The notes under the pieces: generated by a model
Told to the model about the DNA's origin: nothing
The model's database searches: none
What the model saw: only the letters and a program-made list of their open reading frames with translations
Shown here: positions 1-8,560 of the stretch, in pieces
Layout: each line of letters opens with the position of its first letter
How positions within the stretch are numbered: position 1 is the stretch's first letter
Source: Ruegeria marina
GTDB taxonomy: Bacteria; Pseudomonadota; Alphaproteobacteria; Rhodobacterales; Rhodobacteraceae
DNA length: 64,000 nt
NCBI RefSeq assembly: GCF_900101475.1
Contig: NZ_FMZV01000005.1
Location: 279,489-343,488, forward strand
Direction of reading: 5' to 3'
Program-made: the position numbers and the translations under genes

Positions 1-201
1 GCGGTCTGCCTTCCTGAGTGCGCCTTGACCAAGGATTGCCCCTGGCGCGGCTCGGGACATCCCGATCGCCGCACCTGCGTTCGATGACCCGGAATGAAGC
101 GATACCGTCGAAGCCGCTGCTGGCCGAGGCCGGCGGTTCGAAGCGTCTTTCACCGGATATGGTGCCCTCGCAACAAATCGGGCGACCCTTGGCGGGGGCG
201 G

Positions 202-924
202 TCAGATCTGCAGGGAACCCACGCTTGCTCCGCCGCAGACATAGAGCGTCTGGCCGGTGACAAAGCTGTTTTCGGGGTCGCAGAAGAACAGGAAGGCGCG
301 GGTGACGTCATCGACCCGGCCGATGCGGCCCACGGGGATGCGCTGGGCCAGCGCCTGCTGCTGCGGGCTGTCCTTTTCCACGATGCCCCAGAAATTGTCG
401 GTCAGGATCGGCCCCGGCGCCACCACGTTGACGGTGATGCCATGCGGCGCCAGTTCCAGTGCCCAGGTGCGGGCCATGCCGATCATCCCGGCCTTGGTGG
501 CGCCATAGGCGGTGCGGGTGGGTGCGCCCAGCGCCGCGCGGGATCCGTTGAACATCACCCTGCCAAAGCGGCGCGCCTTCATCGCGGGCAGGAACGCCTT
601 GAGCAGTGTCAGCGCCGAGCCGAGGTGCAATTGCGCCAGCCCGGTGATGTCCGAGGGTTCGGCCTCTTCGATCAGGTTGGGCCAGATCAGGCCTGCATTG
701 TGGATCAGGTGGGTGACCTCGTGGTTGGCGGCCACCTGGGCTGCGGCCTCGGCCACCGCCTGTGGGTCCAGGAGATCGGCCTCGACGGAAAACAGGCGGG
801 TATGGGTGAATTCGGGCGCGTGGCGCGAGATCGAGACGACGGTATAGTCGCGCGCCAGGAGCGCCTGCGCCAGGTCCGCGCCGATGCCCTTGTTGCCTCC
901 GGTGATGACGGCGGTATGGGTCAT
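202..924 (-). CDS. SDR family NAD(P)-dependent oxidoreductase
   Basis: A 240-residue classical short-chain dehydrogenase/reductase. The N-terminal cofactor motif is TGGNKGIG. The NAG motif (HNAGLIW), the catalytic YGATK (Tyr-x-x-x-Lys) and the PGPILT segment are all visible, so the enzyme should be active. It is the last gene of the minus-strand catabolic operon, and its ATG overlaps the stop of the cyclase gene by ATGA (921-924), which fixes the start. It probably reduces or oxidises a hydroxy/keto intermediate of the pathway. The substrate cannot be read from the sequence. The roughly 200 bases beyond its stop show no gene. Confidence 0.9.
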   Translation of the reverse strand: MTHTAVITGGNKGIGADLAQALLARDYTVVSISRHAPEFTHTRLFSVEADLLDPQAVAEAAAQVAANHEVTHLIHNAGLIWPNLIEEAEPSDITGLAQLHLGSALTLLKAFLPAMKARRFGRVMFNGSRAALGAPTRTAYGATKAGMIGMARTWALELAPHGITVNVVAPGPILTDNFWGIVEKDSPQQQALAQRIPVGRIGRVDDVTRAFLFFCDPENSFVTGQTLYVCGGASVGSLQI

Positions 925-1697
925 GTCTCCTCCACCAGCGCCAGCACCCTCAGCGGGCTGCCGGTGCCGTTCTTGATCTTCAGGGGGGCCGCGATCAGCA
1001 CCGCGCCGGTTGCAGGTAGCTGGTCGAGGTCCGAGAGGCATTGCAGCCCGAAGCGTCCCGCGCCGTGCAGGTAGTAATGCGCCGGGTAGGGCGGGGTATA
1101 GTGGCTGCCTTGTCCCGCATCGGTGCCCACGGTTTCCACGCCAAAGCCGCGAATGTCGCGCTGGTCGATCAGGAAGCGGATCGCTTCCGGCGTCGGCCCC
1201 GGCGAATGCGGCCCGTCCTCGCGCATGTTGAGGTATTCGGCCCCGCGCCGTTTCGACCAGTCGGTACGCATCAGCACCCAGGCCCCGGACGGGATGCGGC
1301 CATGGCTGGCCTCCCATGCCTCGATCAGCGGTACGGTCAGCTCGAAGTCCTCGTCTCTCGCCGCGCCTTCGGAACAGTCGATGACACAGGCCGGGCCGAT
1401 GAAATCGGCCGGGGCGATCTCGTCCACCGCCGCGCGCGGCAGGTCGCGGCCCGAGATCCAGTGCGCGGGCGCGTCGAAATGGGTGCCGGTGTGTTCCGAC
1501 ATCGAGATATTGTGCCATTTCCACGCCGGGCCGCGATGGTCATAAGCGCTGATCTCCTCCATCCGGAAGCGGGCGCATTGGCCAAACTCGGGCGGAAGGA
1601 TGATGACCGGGAAATCGGGGTCGAGCGTATGGGTGAGGTCCACCACCCGGATTTCACCGGTAGCGATGCGGGAGGCGAAATTGGCAAGCGTGCTCAT
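921..1697 (-). CDS. Cyclase family metal-dependent hydrolase, isatin hydrolase/kynurenine formamidase type
   Basis: A 258-residue member of the cyclase superfamily, which includes kynurenine formamidase KynB and the Mn-dependent isatin hydrolases. The metal-binding signature HTGTHFDAPAH lies at residues 69-79. The family hydrolyses amide or lactam bonds: N-formylkynurenine to kynurenine, or isatin to isatinate. Neighbouring genes for a Rieske dioxygenase and CoA ligase favour ring opening of an oxidised indole such as isatin over tryptophan-kynurenine catabolism, since no kynA or kynU is nearby. That choice is inference. The start overlaps the stop of the upstream fusion gene by four bases (1694-1697). 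Confidence 0.87.
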   Translation of the reverse strand: MSTLANFASRIATGEIRVVDLTHTLDPDFPVIILPPEFGQCARFRMEEISAYDHRGPAWKWHNISMSEHTGTHFDAPAHWISGRDLPRAAVDEIAPADFIGPACVIDCSEGAARDEDFELTVPLIEAWEASHGRIPSGAWVLMRTDWSKRRGAEYLNMREDGPHSPGPTPEAIRFLIDQRDIRGFGVETVGTDAGQGSHYTPPYPAHYYLHGAGRFGLQCLSDLDQLPATGAVLIAAPLKIKNGTGSPLRVLALVEET

Positions 1698-2950
1698 GCG
1701 CCTTCTCCTCCCAGCGTCATTTCGCGTTCCAGCACCTTGGGGTCGCGGCGGAACCGGTCGCGCAGGTCCTGAGCGATGTCGCCGCACCAGACGTCTTCCA
1801 ATCCCCGTTGCAGCCCGTCCACGACCGACCGCGCCAGCGCCAGCGCCGTCACGCGCGGCGGCGGCAGCGGCTGGTACCAGTCGTCCTCTTCGGTGGGGCC
1901 AAAGAAGACGTTCATCACCCTCAGCCCCGAGGGCCGGAATTCGGCGCGCAGCGACTGGCTGAGCGAATAGGCCCCGGCCTGGCTGGCGGAATAGGCGCCA
2001 AAGGGGCGGGCGTTGCTCAGCGCGCCGACGCTGAGCAGGTTGACCCAGGCGGCGGCGGCGTTCACTCCGTCGGCGGCGCGGGCGCACATGCCGGGGCCAA
2101 AGGCCTGCGCCAGCCGCATCAGGCCGAGGTAGTTCACTTCCAGTTCGTCGCGGGCAAAGCCGGTGTCGCCCCGGTCGAGCACGCCGCCGGGGCGCAGGAA
2201 GCGGGCGGTGTTGATCAGGATATCGGTCTTGCCGCCGATCTCGCCCGCCAGTTTCTGCACGGATGCGGTGTCGGTCACATCCATCGGCAGGATTTCGACC
2301 CCCAGCGCCTGTAGTTCGGCGCGCTGCGGATAGGGTCGCCAGCTTTCCGGCTCTCCCGCGAAAATGATCGCGGCGCCCGCCTGTTTCAGGGCGCGGGCCA
2401 GCGCGGGCGCCTGCGCGCTGCGGGCGTCGGTGATCAGTACGCGTCGGTGTTTGGGATCGGCAGAGAGGGCACGCATCAGCGGATCGTCCTCCATGTTCGG
2501 GGTGTCGGTTTCGGGCAGGGCGACCAATACGCCCTGTCCTGCCTGGTCAAGCCGGGCCACCACGCGGACACGGGCGTGGCGCGCCACGTCGCCATGTATA
2601 TGGGCCAGCACCGTGGGGCCTGCATCGAGCTGCACGGTGCCCGCGCGCCACGGCATCCGCTCGCGGAAGTAAAGGCGGGGCGAGGTCTGCACCGTGGTCT
2701 CGGCGATCAGCGTGCCACCCGGCGCCATGTCCTGCCACGGCAGGTCGGTGGACAGACAGGCGGAACAGGCGTCGCGCGGCGGGTATTGCACCTTGCCGCA
2801 TTCGGCGCAGCGTTGCAGGGCGAACCGCCCCTCGGCGGCGGCGGCGGTCAGGTGAAGGGCGGCACGCGACCGCACCTCGGGCGGGCGGGTCGGTGAAACC
2901 GACCGTTTCTGCGGGTTTTTCTTGGGTGGCGGGGCCAGAGGATGGGTCAT
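1694..2950 (-). CDS. Zn-ribbon/OB-fold (DUF35) domain fused to a short-chain dehydrogenase
   Basis: A 418-residue two-domain protein. Residues about 45-170 form a DUF35-type acyl-CoA-associated domain with a rubredoxin-like zinc ribbon (CAECGK ... CSACLS) followed by an OB-fold. Residues about 185-418 form an SDR-like domain with the YSASQAGAYSLSQ active-site region. DUF35 proteins are partners of thiolase-fold enzymes, for example ChsH2 with the Ltp2 aldolase in steroid side-chain degradation, and the neighbouring gene is such a protein. The fusion to an SDR is unusual. The SDR glycine motif is weak (ITDARSAQA), so its cofactor binding is uncertain. The ATGA overlap at 2947-2950 supports the chosen start. 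Confidence 0.85.
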   Translation of the reverse strand: MTHPLAPPPKKNPQKRSVSPTRPPEVRSRAALHLTAAAAEGRFALQRCAECGKVQYPPRDACSACLSTDLPWQDMAPGGTLIAETTVQTSPRLYFRERMPWRAGTVQLDAGPTVLAHIHGDVARHARVRVVARLDQAGQGVLVALPETDTPNMEDDPLMRALSADPKHRRVLITDARSAQAPALARALKQAGAAIIFAGEPESWRPYPQRAELQALGVEILPMDVTDTASVQKLAGEIGGKTDILINTARFLRPGGVLDRGDTGFARDELEVNYLGLMRLAQAFGPGMCARAADGVNAAAAWVNLLSVGALSNARPFGAYSASQAGAYSLSQSLRAEFRPSGLRVMNVFFGPTEEDDWYQPLPPPRVTALALARSVVDGLQRGLEDVWCGDIAQDLRDRFRRDPKVLEREMTLGGEGA

Positions 2951-4122
2951 GCGCGCGCTCCGGTGGTCAGCACTGCGGCGCTGGAACACAGGCCCCGGTC
3001 GAAGTTGATCATGCCAAAGCCCGACACAAGCGCCCGTTCCGCGTCCGGCACTTGTGTGCCGCCGGCCTGTCCGGTGACCTGGCGGATCGCCTCGACCATG
3101 CCGATGAAACCGCCCGCCGCCCCGGCCTGACCAGCCGACAGTTGGCCGCCCGAGGTGTTGTGCGGGAAGTCGCCCGAGATGGTCAGATCCTTGTTGCGGA
3201 GATACGCGGGGCCCTCGCCCTTGGCGCAGAACCCCAGATCCTCGATCTGCATCATCGAGATCACAGGATAGTCGTCATAGGTCTGCACCAGATTCATCTC
3301 CTGCGGTCCCATTCCAGCCTGATCCCAGAGCACGTCCACATCCATCGTCCAGCCCCCGCGCAGCTGGATCGGGTCGTCGGCATGGGCATTGTGTCGTTCA
3401 ATGGCTGCCGCCAGCCTTGCATAGGGCAGGCCAAGAGACTGCGCGCGCTCCTCGGACATGACCAGAAACGCCTCGGCCCCCGCGCAAGGCATCACACAGT
3501 CAAAGAGCGCGATCGGTTCGGCGATAGGGCGGGCGTCCAGGTATTGCTGCATGGTCAGCGGTTTCTTCATCACCGCGTTCGGGTTTTTCAGCGCATTGTC
3601 GCGCTGGGCCACGCAGAGGCGCCCGAAATCCTCGCGCGTGGCGCCGTATTCGGTCATGTAGCGGTCGGTGAGCAGGGCAAAGCTGGCGTTGGGGCCGCCG
3701 TAGCCATAGGGGTAGCTCGCGTCCATGGCGAAGCGCGAGAAGCTCGAAAGGAGTTGGCGGAAACTGTCGATATGGTTGGTATCGCCCGCGACGCAGGCGA
3801 TGATCTCGGCATCGCCCGCCTGTATCGCGCGCGCCGCCCGGCGCAGCGCCACGCCTGCCGAGGCGCCGCCCATCGGGATATGGTCGAGCCAGCGCGGGCA
3901 GAGGCCCAGATGCTGGGTCAGTCCTACGGCGGTATCAGGGAAAAGCGTGAAGGACGACACCGAGAACCCATCGAGTTCAGCCGGTTTCAGCCCCGCCGCC
4001 TGCAGCGATCCGCGCAAGGCGGTGGCGATCCAGTGATGCGCGGTGTCGATGGAATAGCGCTGATAGGGGGTCGAGAAGGGCGCGACCAGCGCCACCCCTT
4101 CATAAGAGGCAGGCCGCGCCAT
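2947..4122 (-). CDS. Thiolase-fold protein lacking thiolase catalytic residues (probable Ltp2-type retro-aldolase)
   Basis: A 391-residue thiolase-superfamily (SCP-x/lipid-transfer type) protein. Where thiolases carry the nucleophilic cysteine, the sequence reads MGGASAGVAL. The C-terminal GHPxGASG histidine loop is replaced by SAGQAGAAGG. Both catalytic positions of a true thiolase are therefore missing. The C-terminal HNTSGGQLSAG segment resembles the Ltp2/DUF35-dependent aldolases. The neighbouring gene encodes a DUF35 domain, so a heteromeric retro-aldolase that cleaves a beta-hydroxyacyl-CoA is likely (inference). It shares one base (TGATG) with the upstream ligase stop at 4122, indicating translational coupling. 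Confidence 0.85.
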   Translation of the reverse strand: MARPASYEGVALVAPFSTPYQRYSIDTAHHWIATALRGSLQAAGLKPAELDGFSVSSFTLFPDTAVGLTQHLGLCPRWLDHIPMGGASAGVALRRAARAIQAGDAEIIACVAGDTNHIDSFRQLLSSFSRFAMDASYPYGYGGPNASFALLTDRYMTEYGATREDFGRLCVAQRDNALKNPNAVMKKPLTMQQYLDARPIAEPIALFDCVMPCAGAEAFLVMSEERAQSLGLPYARLAAAIERHNAHADDPIQLRGGWTMDVDVLWDQAGMGPQEMNLVQTYDDYPVISMMQIEDLGFCAKGEGPAYLRNKDLTISGDFPHNTSGGQLSAGQAGAAGGFIGMVEAIRQVTGQAGGTQVPDAERALVSGFGMINFDRGLCSSAAVLTTGARA

Positions 4123-5735
4123 CACGCCACCTGCCGTTTCTTGAGATGGGTGAGGGTCACGGTTGCGGGATCGTCCAGCAGCGCCTGCGCCATCTCCTTC
4201 AGCGCCTTGCGCTGGATCTTTTGCGTGGGGGTCAGGGGCAGCGCATCGACAAAGGCGATGTAGCCCGGCACCTTGTAATAGGCCATCTGGGTCAGCGCCC
4301 AATCGGCGATCTGAACGGCCAGCTCGGGCGAGGGGTCGGCTACCTTGAGACATGCAAAGACCTCGTCGCCGCGCAGCGCGTCGGGCACGGCGGCCACGCC
4401 TGCCGCCTGAATGGCAGGGTGGCGCATCAGCACGCTTTCGACCTCGACCGCGGCGATATTTTCGCCCGACCGGCGGATCACGTTCTTCTTGCGGTCCACG
4501 AAGAAGAACCGGCCCCCGGTATCGCGGCGCACGATATCGCCGGTGTGAAACCAGCCGCCTTGCCAGGCTTCGGCGGTGGCTTCGGGATTTTTGTAATAGT
4601 GCGAGAAAAAGCCGTAGCGCGGATCAGGACCGGCGTTGCGCACCAGCAGCTCGCCGGGTTCGTCCGGAGCCGCGTCCTGCCCGGTGTCGGTCACGACACG
4701 GGCGTCGACCCAACCTTCGGCCCGACCAAGGCAGGACTGGCCTATCAGCCGGTCGGGCGTGTGGGCGGCGATCACCGCGCCGGCGCCGGTTTCGGTCATC
4801 GCCCAGGCCTCGATCAGGGGAAAGCCGAAGCGCGCTTCGAACCCGGCCTGCAGCTTGGGATCGATCCCGGCGCCGAAGCCGAAGCGCACCTGATGGGACC
4901 GCTCCTCTGGCGCCTCGGGCAAGGACATCAGGATCGAGGGCATGACGCCCAGGTAATGCAGGCAGGTGGCGCGCGCGGCGGTCACGTCGGCCCACCAGCT
5001 GGACGGGTGGAACCGGTCGAGGGCGATCAGGCAGCCGCCCACGGTGACCATCGCCATGAAGGAATAGGCCATCGCGTTCATGTGGAAAATGGGCAGTGGC
5101 GTGATCATCCGCTCGCCATCTTCGGTCAGGGAGGCGACGCCGCCCAAATCGGCATACCAGCGGCCCGCCAGCAGGAAATAGGCATTGGGCAGCACGCAGC
5201 CCTTGGGGTTGCCGGTGGTGCCCGAGGTATAGAGCACCGCTGCCTCGCGCGCCTCTCCGGTCAGGGGCTCGGCCACGGCGGCATTTGCGCGGGGCGGGGG
5301 CGGTGTGTCATCGGCCCCGATGACCGGGGCCGCGAGGCCCGCCGCCGCGGCGGCGGCGCGCAGTTCGTCAAGGCGGGCGGGCAGAGCGATGACCAACGCG
5401 GGTTCGGCATGGCCCAGCAGGTATTCCAGTTCGGCGGCGCGCAGGTCGGGATTGATCGGCACGATCGAGGCGCCGATGCGGTTGAGCGCGGCAAAGACCT
5501 CGAAGAACTCGGGGCGGTTTTCCAAGAGCACAGCGACGCGCATGCCGGGTCCGTATCCGGCACGTTCCAGCACCTCGGCGCGGGTATCGACCCGGACCAG
5601 GAACGTGCCGTAGGAGACCGGCCCCGCCTCGATCCCATAGGTCGCAGCCGTTCCGGGCAGCACCTCAAGCACCGGCCGGTCCGGCCAGCGCGCCGCCGTG
5701 GCCGCAATGGCGGCATAGACGCTTTCGGCGCTCAT
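4122..5735 (-). CDS. AMP-binding acyl/aryl-CoA ligase
   Basis: A 537-residue ANL-superfamily adenylate-forming enzyme. The P-loop-like motif YTSGTTGNPKG is at residues 169-179. The ATP-contacting FHTGDIVRRD and the C-terminal catalytic lysine region TPTQKIQRKAL are present. It should activate a carboxylic acid to its CoA thioester at the expense of ATP. Within this operon it would act on the product of the Rieske oxygenase or on the imported aromatic acid. It resembles caiC/benzoate-type ligases in general layout. The acid is not identifiable. The start is set by the ATGA overlap with the dioxygenase small subunit (5732-5735). Confidence 0.9.
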   Translation of the reverse strand: MSAESVYAAIAATAARWPDRPVLEVLPGTAATYGIEAGPVSYGTFLVRVDTRAEVLERAGYGPGMRVAVLLENRPEFFEVFAALNRIGASIVPINPDLRAAELEYLLGHAEPALVIALPARLDELRAAAAAAGLAAPVIGADDTPPPPRANAAVAEPLTGEAREAAVLYTSGTTGNPKGCVLPNAYFLLAGRWYADLGGVASLTEDGERMITPLPIFHMNAMAYSFMAMVTVGGCLIALDRFHPSSWWADVTAARATCLHYLGVMPSILMSLPEAPEERSHQVRFGFGAGIDPKLQAGFEARFGFPLIEAWAMTETGAGAVIAAHTPDRLIGQSCLGRAEGWVDARVVTDTGQDAAPDEPGELLVRNAGPDPRYGFFSHYYKNPEATAEAWQGGWFHTGDIVRRDTGGRFFFVDRKKNVIRRSGENIAAVEVESVLMRHPAIQAAGVAAVPDALRGDEVFACLKVADPSPELAVQIADWALTQMAYYKVPGYIAFVDALPLTPTQKIQRKALKEMAQALLDDPATVTLTHLKKRQVA

Positions 5736-6208
5736 GGCAGGAGCTGGATATTGCCGAAGGCGGCGTCGCAATTCAGCAACTCGACCTTCTTGCCCGCGAT
5801 GCGGAACGCCCCATCCACCATCGCCAGATCATGCGTCACTGTCAGCGCCAGCAATTGCTGTTCGTCCAGCCGGGTTTCGACATAATGCATGTTGGTCACG
5901 GTCTGGAACCGCCCCGCCTCGGGTTCGAACAGATCAACGAAGGGCCGCTGGATCACGTGGTGGCAGCGCGACTTGGGTTTCTGCGAGAAGGTGCGCTCGC
6001 CGTTCAGCCGCTCGACCCTGAGGCGCAGCATGAAGTTGTCCTCGTAAAGGAACGAGGTGGCGTTGACCGGATCGGCCTGCTTGTAGTCGAGCGGCATCCA
6101 GTAGACCGCGTCGGGCAGCCACAGGTCGAGCCATTCGGTATAGCGGCCCTCGTCCAGCATCCGGGTCTCGGCATAGATGAAGTCGATCACGTCGTCGCGG
6201 GTGGTCAT
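5732..6208 (-). CDS. Ring-hydroxylating dioxygenase beta (small) subunit
   Basis: A 158-residue member of the SnoaL/NTF2-fold small-subunit family of Rieske aromatic dioxygenases, with typical features (DVIDFIYAET, EGRYTEWLDLW, DAVYWMP, RCHHVIQ). It has a structural role in the alpha3beta3 oxygenase. The start at 6208 is preferred because GAGGGG lies nine bases upstream. An in-frame ATG at 6229, overlapping the alpha-subunit stop, would add seven residues and cannot be excluded. It lies directly downstream of the alpha subunit, as in most dioxygenase operons. Confidence 0.9.
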   Translation of the reverse strand: MTTRDDVIDFIYAETRMLDEGRYTEWLDLWLPDAVYWMPLDYKQADPVNATSFLYEDNFMLRLRVERLNGERTFSQKPKSRCHHVIQRPFVDLFEPEAGRFQTVTNMHYVETRLDEQQLLALTVTHDLAMVDGAFRIAGKKVELLNCDAAFGNIQLLP

Positions 6209-6225
6209 GGTTCCATTCCCCTCGC

Positions 6226-7551
6226 TCATTCAGCGGCGACGCCGGGGGCGTCCTCCATCGACATGGTCATGAACTTGGCCCAGGCGTGGAACTGGTTGCG
6301 CATCTGCCGTTCGGTGGTGCCGTTCTCGACCGCCTCGGTCTCGAAATCCTCAGGCCCGGTGTGCAGTCGCCGGATATCGACCCATTGCATGCCCTCGGCG
6401 TGCAGCCCCTCCTGCGCGCGCTCGTACATTTCCAGATCGTCATGGCCGACGATCGAGGTGGGGGCGTTGATCATCCGGTTGTACATGGCCGACATCGCGG
6501 TCAGTTGCTCGGGCGCGCCGACCAGCCGGTAGACATAGCTTTCCACCAGCGTCCGGTCGGCCCCCAGCGGGATGAAGTTGCGCAGTTGGGTCAGCGGCGC
6601 CTTGACCATGATATTGGGGAAATAGACCGTGTTGTGCCGGTTCTCGTCCAGGATCGCCTTGGCGCGCTCCTCGCCATAGCTTTCGACCATCGCCTCGAAA
6701 TAGCCCGGGATGGCGTCGTATTTCGAATGGATCGACATGTTGACGCCGGTATGGCCGTGGCCGTTGGGCCAGGTGCGGATGCCCATATCCTCGAAGAATT
6801 CATAAGGCGACATGAAAGGCGCGATGATCTGCATCGCGGGCGGGCGCGGCTCAGGGTTGCCCATCTGTTCATAGATCTTCACCGCCGTCCCGGCCGAGCT
6901 TTCATGCGCGACCATCGGGTGGCAGGTGTCGGTCTGGTTCTCGACCAGCATTTTCCAGTTGCACTTGTGCATGTAGCGCAGCGGCGGGCCGGAGATCTCG
7001 ACCCGTCCCGCAGGCGCACGGTCGACCATGTTGTCGATGGAACTGAGGCTGCCGCCAAAGAAGTCCTGAAACCCGATGCCGTCCTCGGCCAGCCGGGCAA
7101 AGACGAAGCCACGGTAATTGTGCACCGCGCCGACCGCCTGCATGCCCTTGCCGTTCTGGGTCTCGGACAGGCCGGTGCCCTCGTAGCCCTTCTTCAGCGG
7201 GATGGCGAGCAGGCAGCCGTCGGTCTTGAAGCTCCAGGCGTGATAGGGACAGCGAAAGAACTTGCCGGTGTTGCCGGCCCGGTCGATGGCGATCTTGGTG
7301 CCCTTGTGGGGGCAGCGGTTGTAGAGAACCTTTACCTCGCCATCGGTGTGGCGCACCATGATCACCGGCTGGTCACCCACTTGCGTGGTGATGTAGTCAC
7401 CCTTGTTCGGAGTCTGGCTGTCATGGCCGACAAAGACCCAGGCATTGGTGAAGAGGTGGCGCATTTCCAGTTGGTAGACCGCATTGCTGATATAGACGTC
7501 GCGATGGACCCGGCCGGGTTGCACCATGGCCCTGATATCGTCCGCGTTCAT
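6226..7551 (-). CDS. Rieske aromatic ring-hydroxylating dioxygenase alpha subunit
   Basis: A 441-residue oxygenase large subunit. The Rieske [2Fe-2S] ligands are C80-x-H82 and C101-x2-H104. The mononuclear iron motif D208-T-C-H211-x4-H216 matches the D-x2-H-x4-H signature that connects Rieske and iron centres between subunits. It catalyses O2-dependent hydroxylation of an aromatic ring with electrons from the reductase encoded immediately upstream. A strong ribosome binding site (GGGAGGAAGGC) precedes the ATG at 7551. Alpha subunits of this class occur in IacC/IadD-type indole-3-acetate pathways and in benzoate/anthranilate-type systems. Sequence alone does not decide between them. Confidence 0.92.
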   Translation of the reverse strand: MNADDIRAMVQPGRVHRDVYISNAVYQLEMRHLFTNAWVFVGHDSQTPNKGDYITTQVGDQPVIMVRHTDGEVKVLYNRCPHKGTKIAIDRAGNTGKFFRCPYHAWSFKTDGCLLAIPLKKGYEGTGLSETQNGKGMQAVGAVHNYRGFVFARLAEDGIGFQDFFGGSLSSIDNMVDRAPAGRVEISGPPLRYMHKCNWKMLVENQTDTCHPMVAHESSAGTAVKIYEQMGNPEPRPPAMQIIAPFMSPYEFFEDMGIRTWPNGHGHTGVNMSIHSKYDAIPGYFEAMVESYGEERAKAILDENRHNTVYFPNIMVKAPLTQLRNFIPLGADRTLVESYVYRLVGAPEQLTAMSAMYNRMINAPTSIVGHDDLEMYERAQEGLHAEGMQWVDIRRLHTGPEDFETEAVENGTTERQMRNQFHAWAKFMTMSMEDAPGVAAE

Positions 7552-7562
7552 GCCTTCCTCCC

Positions 7563-8495
7563 TTACATATCCAGCACGAGGCGCGCGCTGAGCGCCCGGC
7601 TGACACAGATTTGCATGACCTTGCCGCTGTCGCGTTCGGCCTGGCTGAGCACCACGTCGCGATGATCGGGCGTGCCCGAGATCACCCCGGTCTGACAGAT
7701 GCCGCAATCTCCGCGCTGGCAATCATAGAGCGGGTCGAGCCCGGCTTCCTCCAGCGCTTCGATGATGGTTTGGCCGGCGTCCACTGGGATAACCTGCCCG
7801 GTCGAGGCGATTTCCACCTCGAAGGCGCTGTCACCCGCGGCGGGCGCGGCGGTGGTGAAAAGCTCCACATGGATGTCGGCGGGGGCGATGCCTGCGGCCT
7901 CGGCGGCGGCGCGGGCGGCCTCGATCATGCCCCTGGGGCCGCAGACATAAAGCGCGTGGCCTGAAAGCCCGGCCATCAGCGCGGTCATGTCCAATGGCGC
8001 GGTATCGTCGAAATGGGCATGAAAACCTGGACCGAAATCATCGCTCAGCCGGTCCAGCCAGGCCATCGCTTCGGCGCTGCGCCCGGCATAATGAAAGACG
8101 AAGGGCCGCGCTTGTGCCCGCAGCGCCGACGCCATCGAGATCAGCGGCGTCACCCCGATGCCGCCGGCCAGAAGGGCCACGGGCTTGTCTTCGGATCGCA
8201 GTTCGAAATCGTTGCCGGGTTCCGTCGCTGCGACCCTGTCGCCCTCGGACAGGGCATGCATCGCCCTGCTGCCACCGCCGCCTTCGTCCTCGCGCTGGAC
8301 CGCGATGGTGTAGCTGCCCGGTGTGTCGCCGGGCCAGTCGATCAGGGAATAACTGCGTGGTCCGGAAGGTGTCGAAACGTCGATATGGGCGCCGGGGGTA
8401 TAGGTCGGCAGGGGCTCGCCACCGGCCGCGACCAGGGTGAATGCCGAAATCCGCTTGGTCACGGCCAGTTTCTGCGCAATTCTCAAGTCGAGCAT
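7563..8495 (-). CDS. PDR/VanB-type oxidoreductase (FMN/NAD domain plus C-terminal [2Fe-2S] ferredoxin)
   Basis: A 310-residue electron-transfer reductase for the adjacent Rieske oxygenase. An N-terminal flavin domain carries RSYSLIDWPGD. An NAD domain follows with LAGGIGVTPLISM and YVCGPRGMI. A plant-type ferredoxin domain is at the C terminus with the CxxxxCxxC ligands in CQRGDCGIC and a distal cysteine in MQICVSRA. It passes electrons from NAD(P)H to the oxygenase. It is the first gene of the minus-strand catabolic operon, so its promoter must lie in the short gap before the divergent marR, which contains a perfect palindrome. Confidence 0.92.
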   Translation of the reverse strand: MLDLRIAQKLAVTKRISAFTLVAAGGEPLPTYTPGAHIDVSTPSGPRSYSLIDWPGDTPGSYTIAVQREDEGGGGSRAMHALSEGDRVAATEPGNDFELRSEDKPVALLAGGIGVTPLISMASALRAQARPFVFHYAGRSAEAMAWLDRLSDDFGPGFHAHFDDTAPLDMTALMAGLSGHALYVCGPRGMIEAARAAAEAAGIAPADIHVELFTTAAPAAGDSAFEVEIASTGQVIPVDAGQTIIEALEEAGLDPLYDCQRGDCGICQTGVISGTPDHRDVVLSQAERDSGKVMQICVSRALSARLVLDM

Positions 8496-8516
8496 CTCGG
8501 CGCCTCCCTGTCGAAA

Positions 8517-8532
8517 ATATGAAAAATCATAT
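8517..8532. promoter_or_regulatory. Perfect palindrome, probable MarR operator
   Basis: ATATGAAAAATCATAT is a perfect 6-4-6 inverted repeat in the 65-base gap between the dioxygenase operon and the divergent marR gene. This is the expected position for autoregulation plus control of the catabolic operon by a MarR dimer. Related 16-mers occur at 9025-9040, 20742-20757 and 20800-20815. Confidence 0.65.
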
Positions 8533-8560
8533 AAATCGAGTCAAGACAAATTCAGACCCC

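Noticed and set aside
1..201. Possible gene or RNA at the left edge
   Set aside because: Short frames only, no motif or convincing hairpin; it appears to be an intergenic end or a cut-off region.
2893..4263. Plus-strand frame of 456 codons opposite the thiolase-like gene
   Set aside because: No recognisable motif and it conflicts with a well supported, translationally coupled minus-strand gene.
4146..5885. Long open frame of 579 codons on the plus strand
   Set aside because: It is antisense to the CoA ligase, has low-complexity Gly/His/Arg composition and no recognisable motif; high GC makes long antisense frames common.
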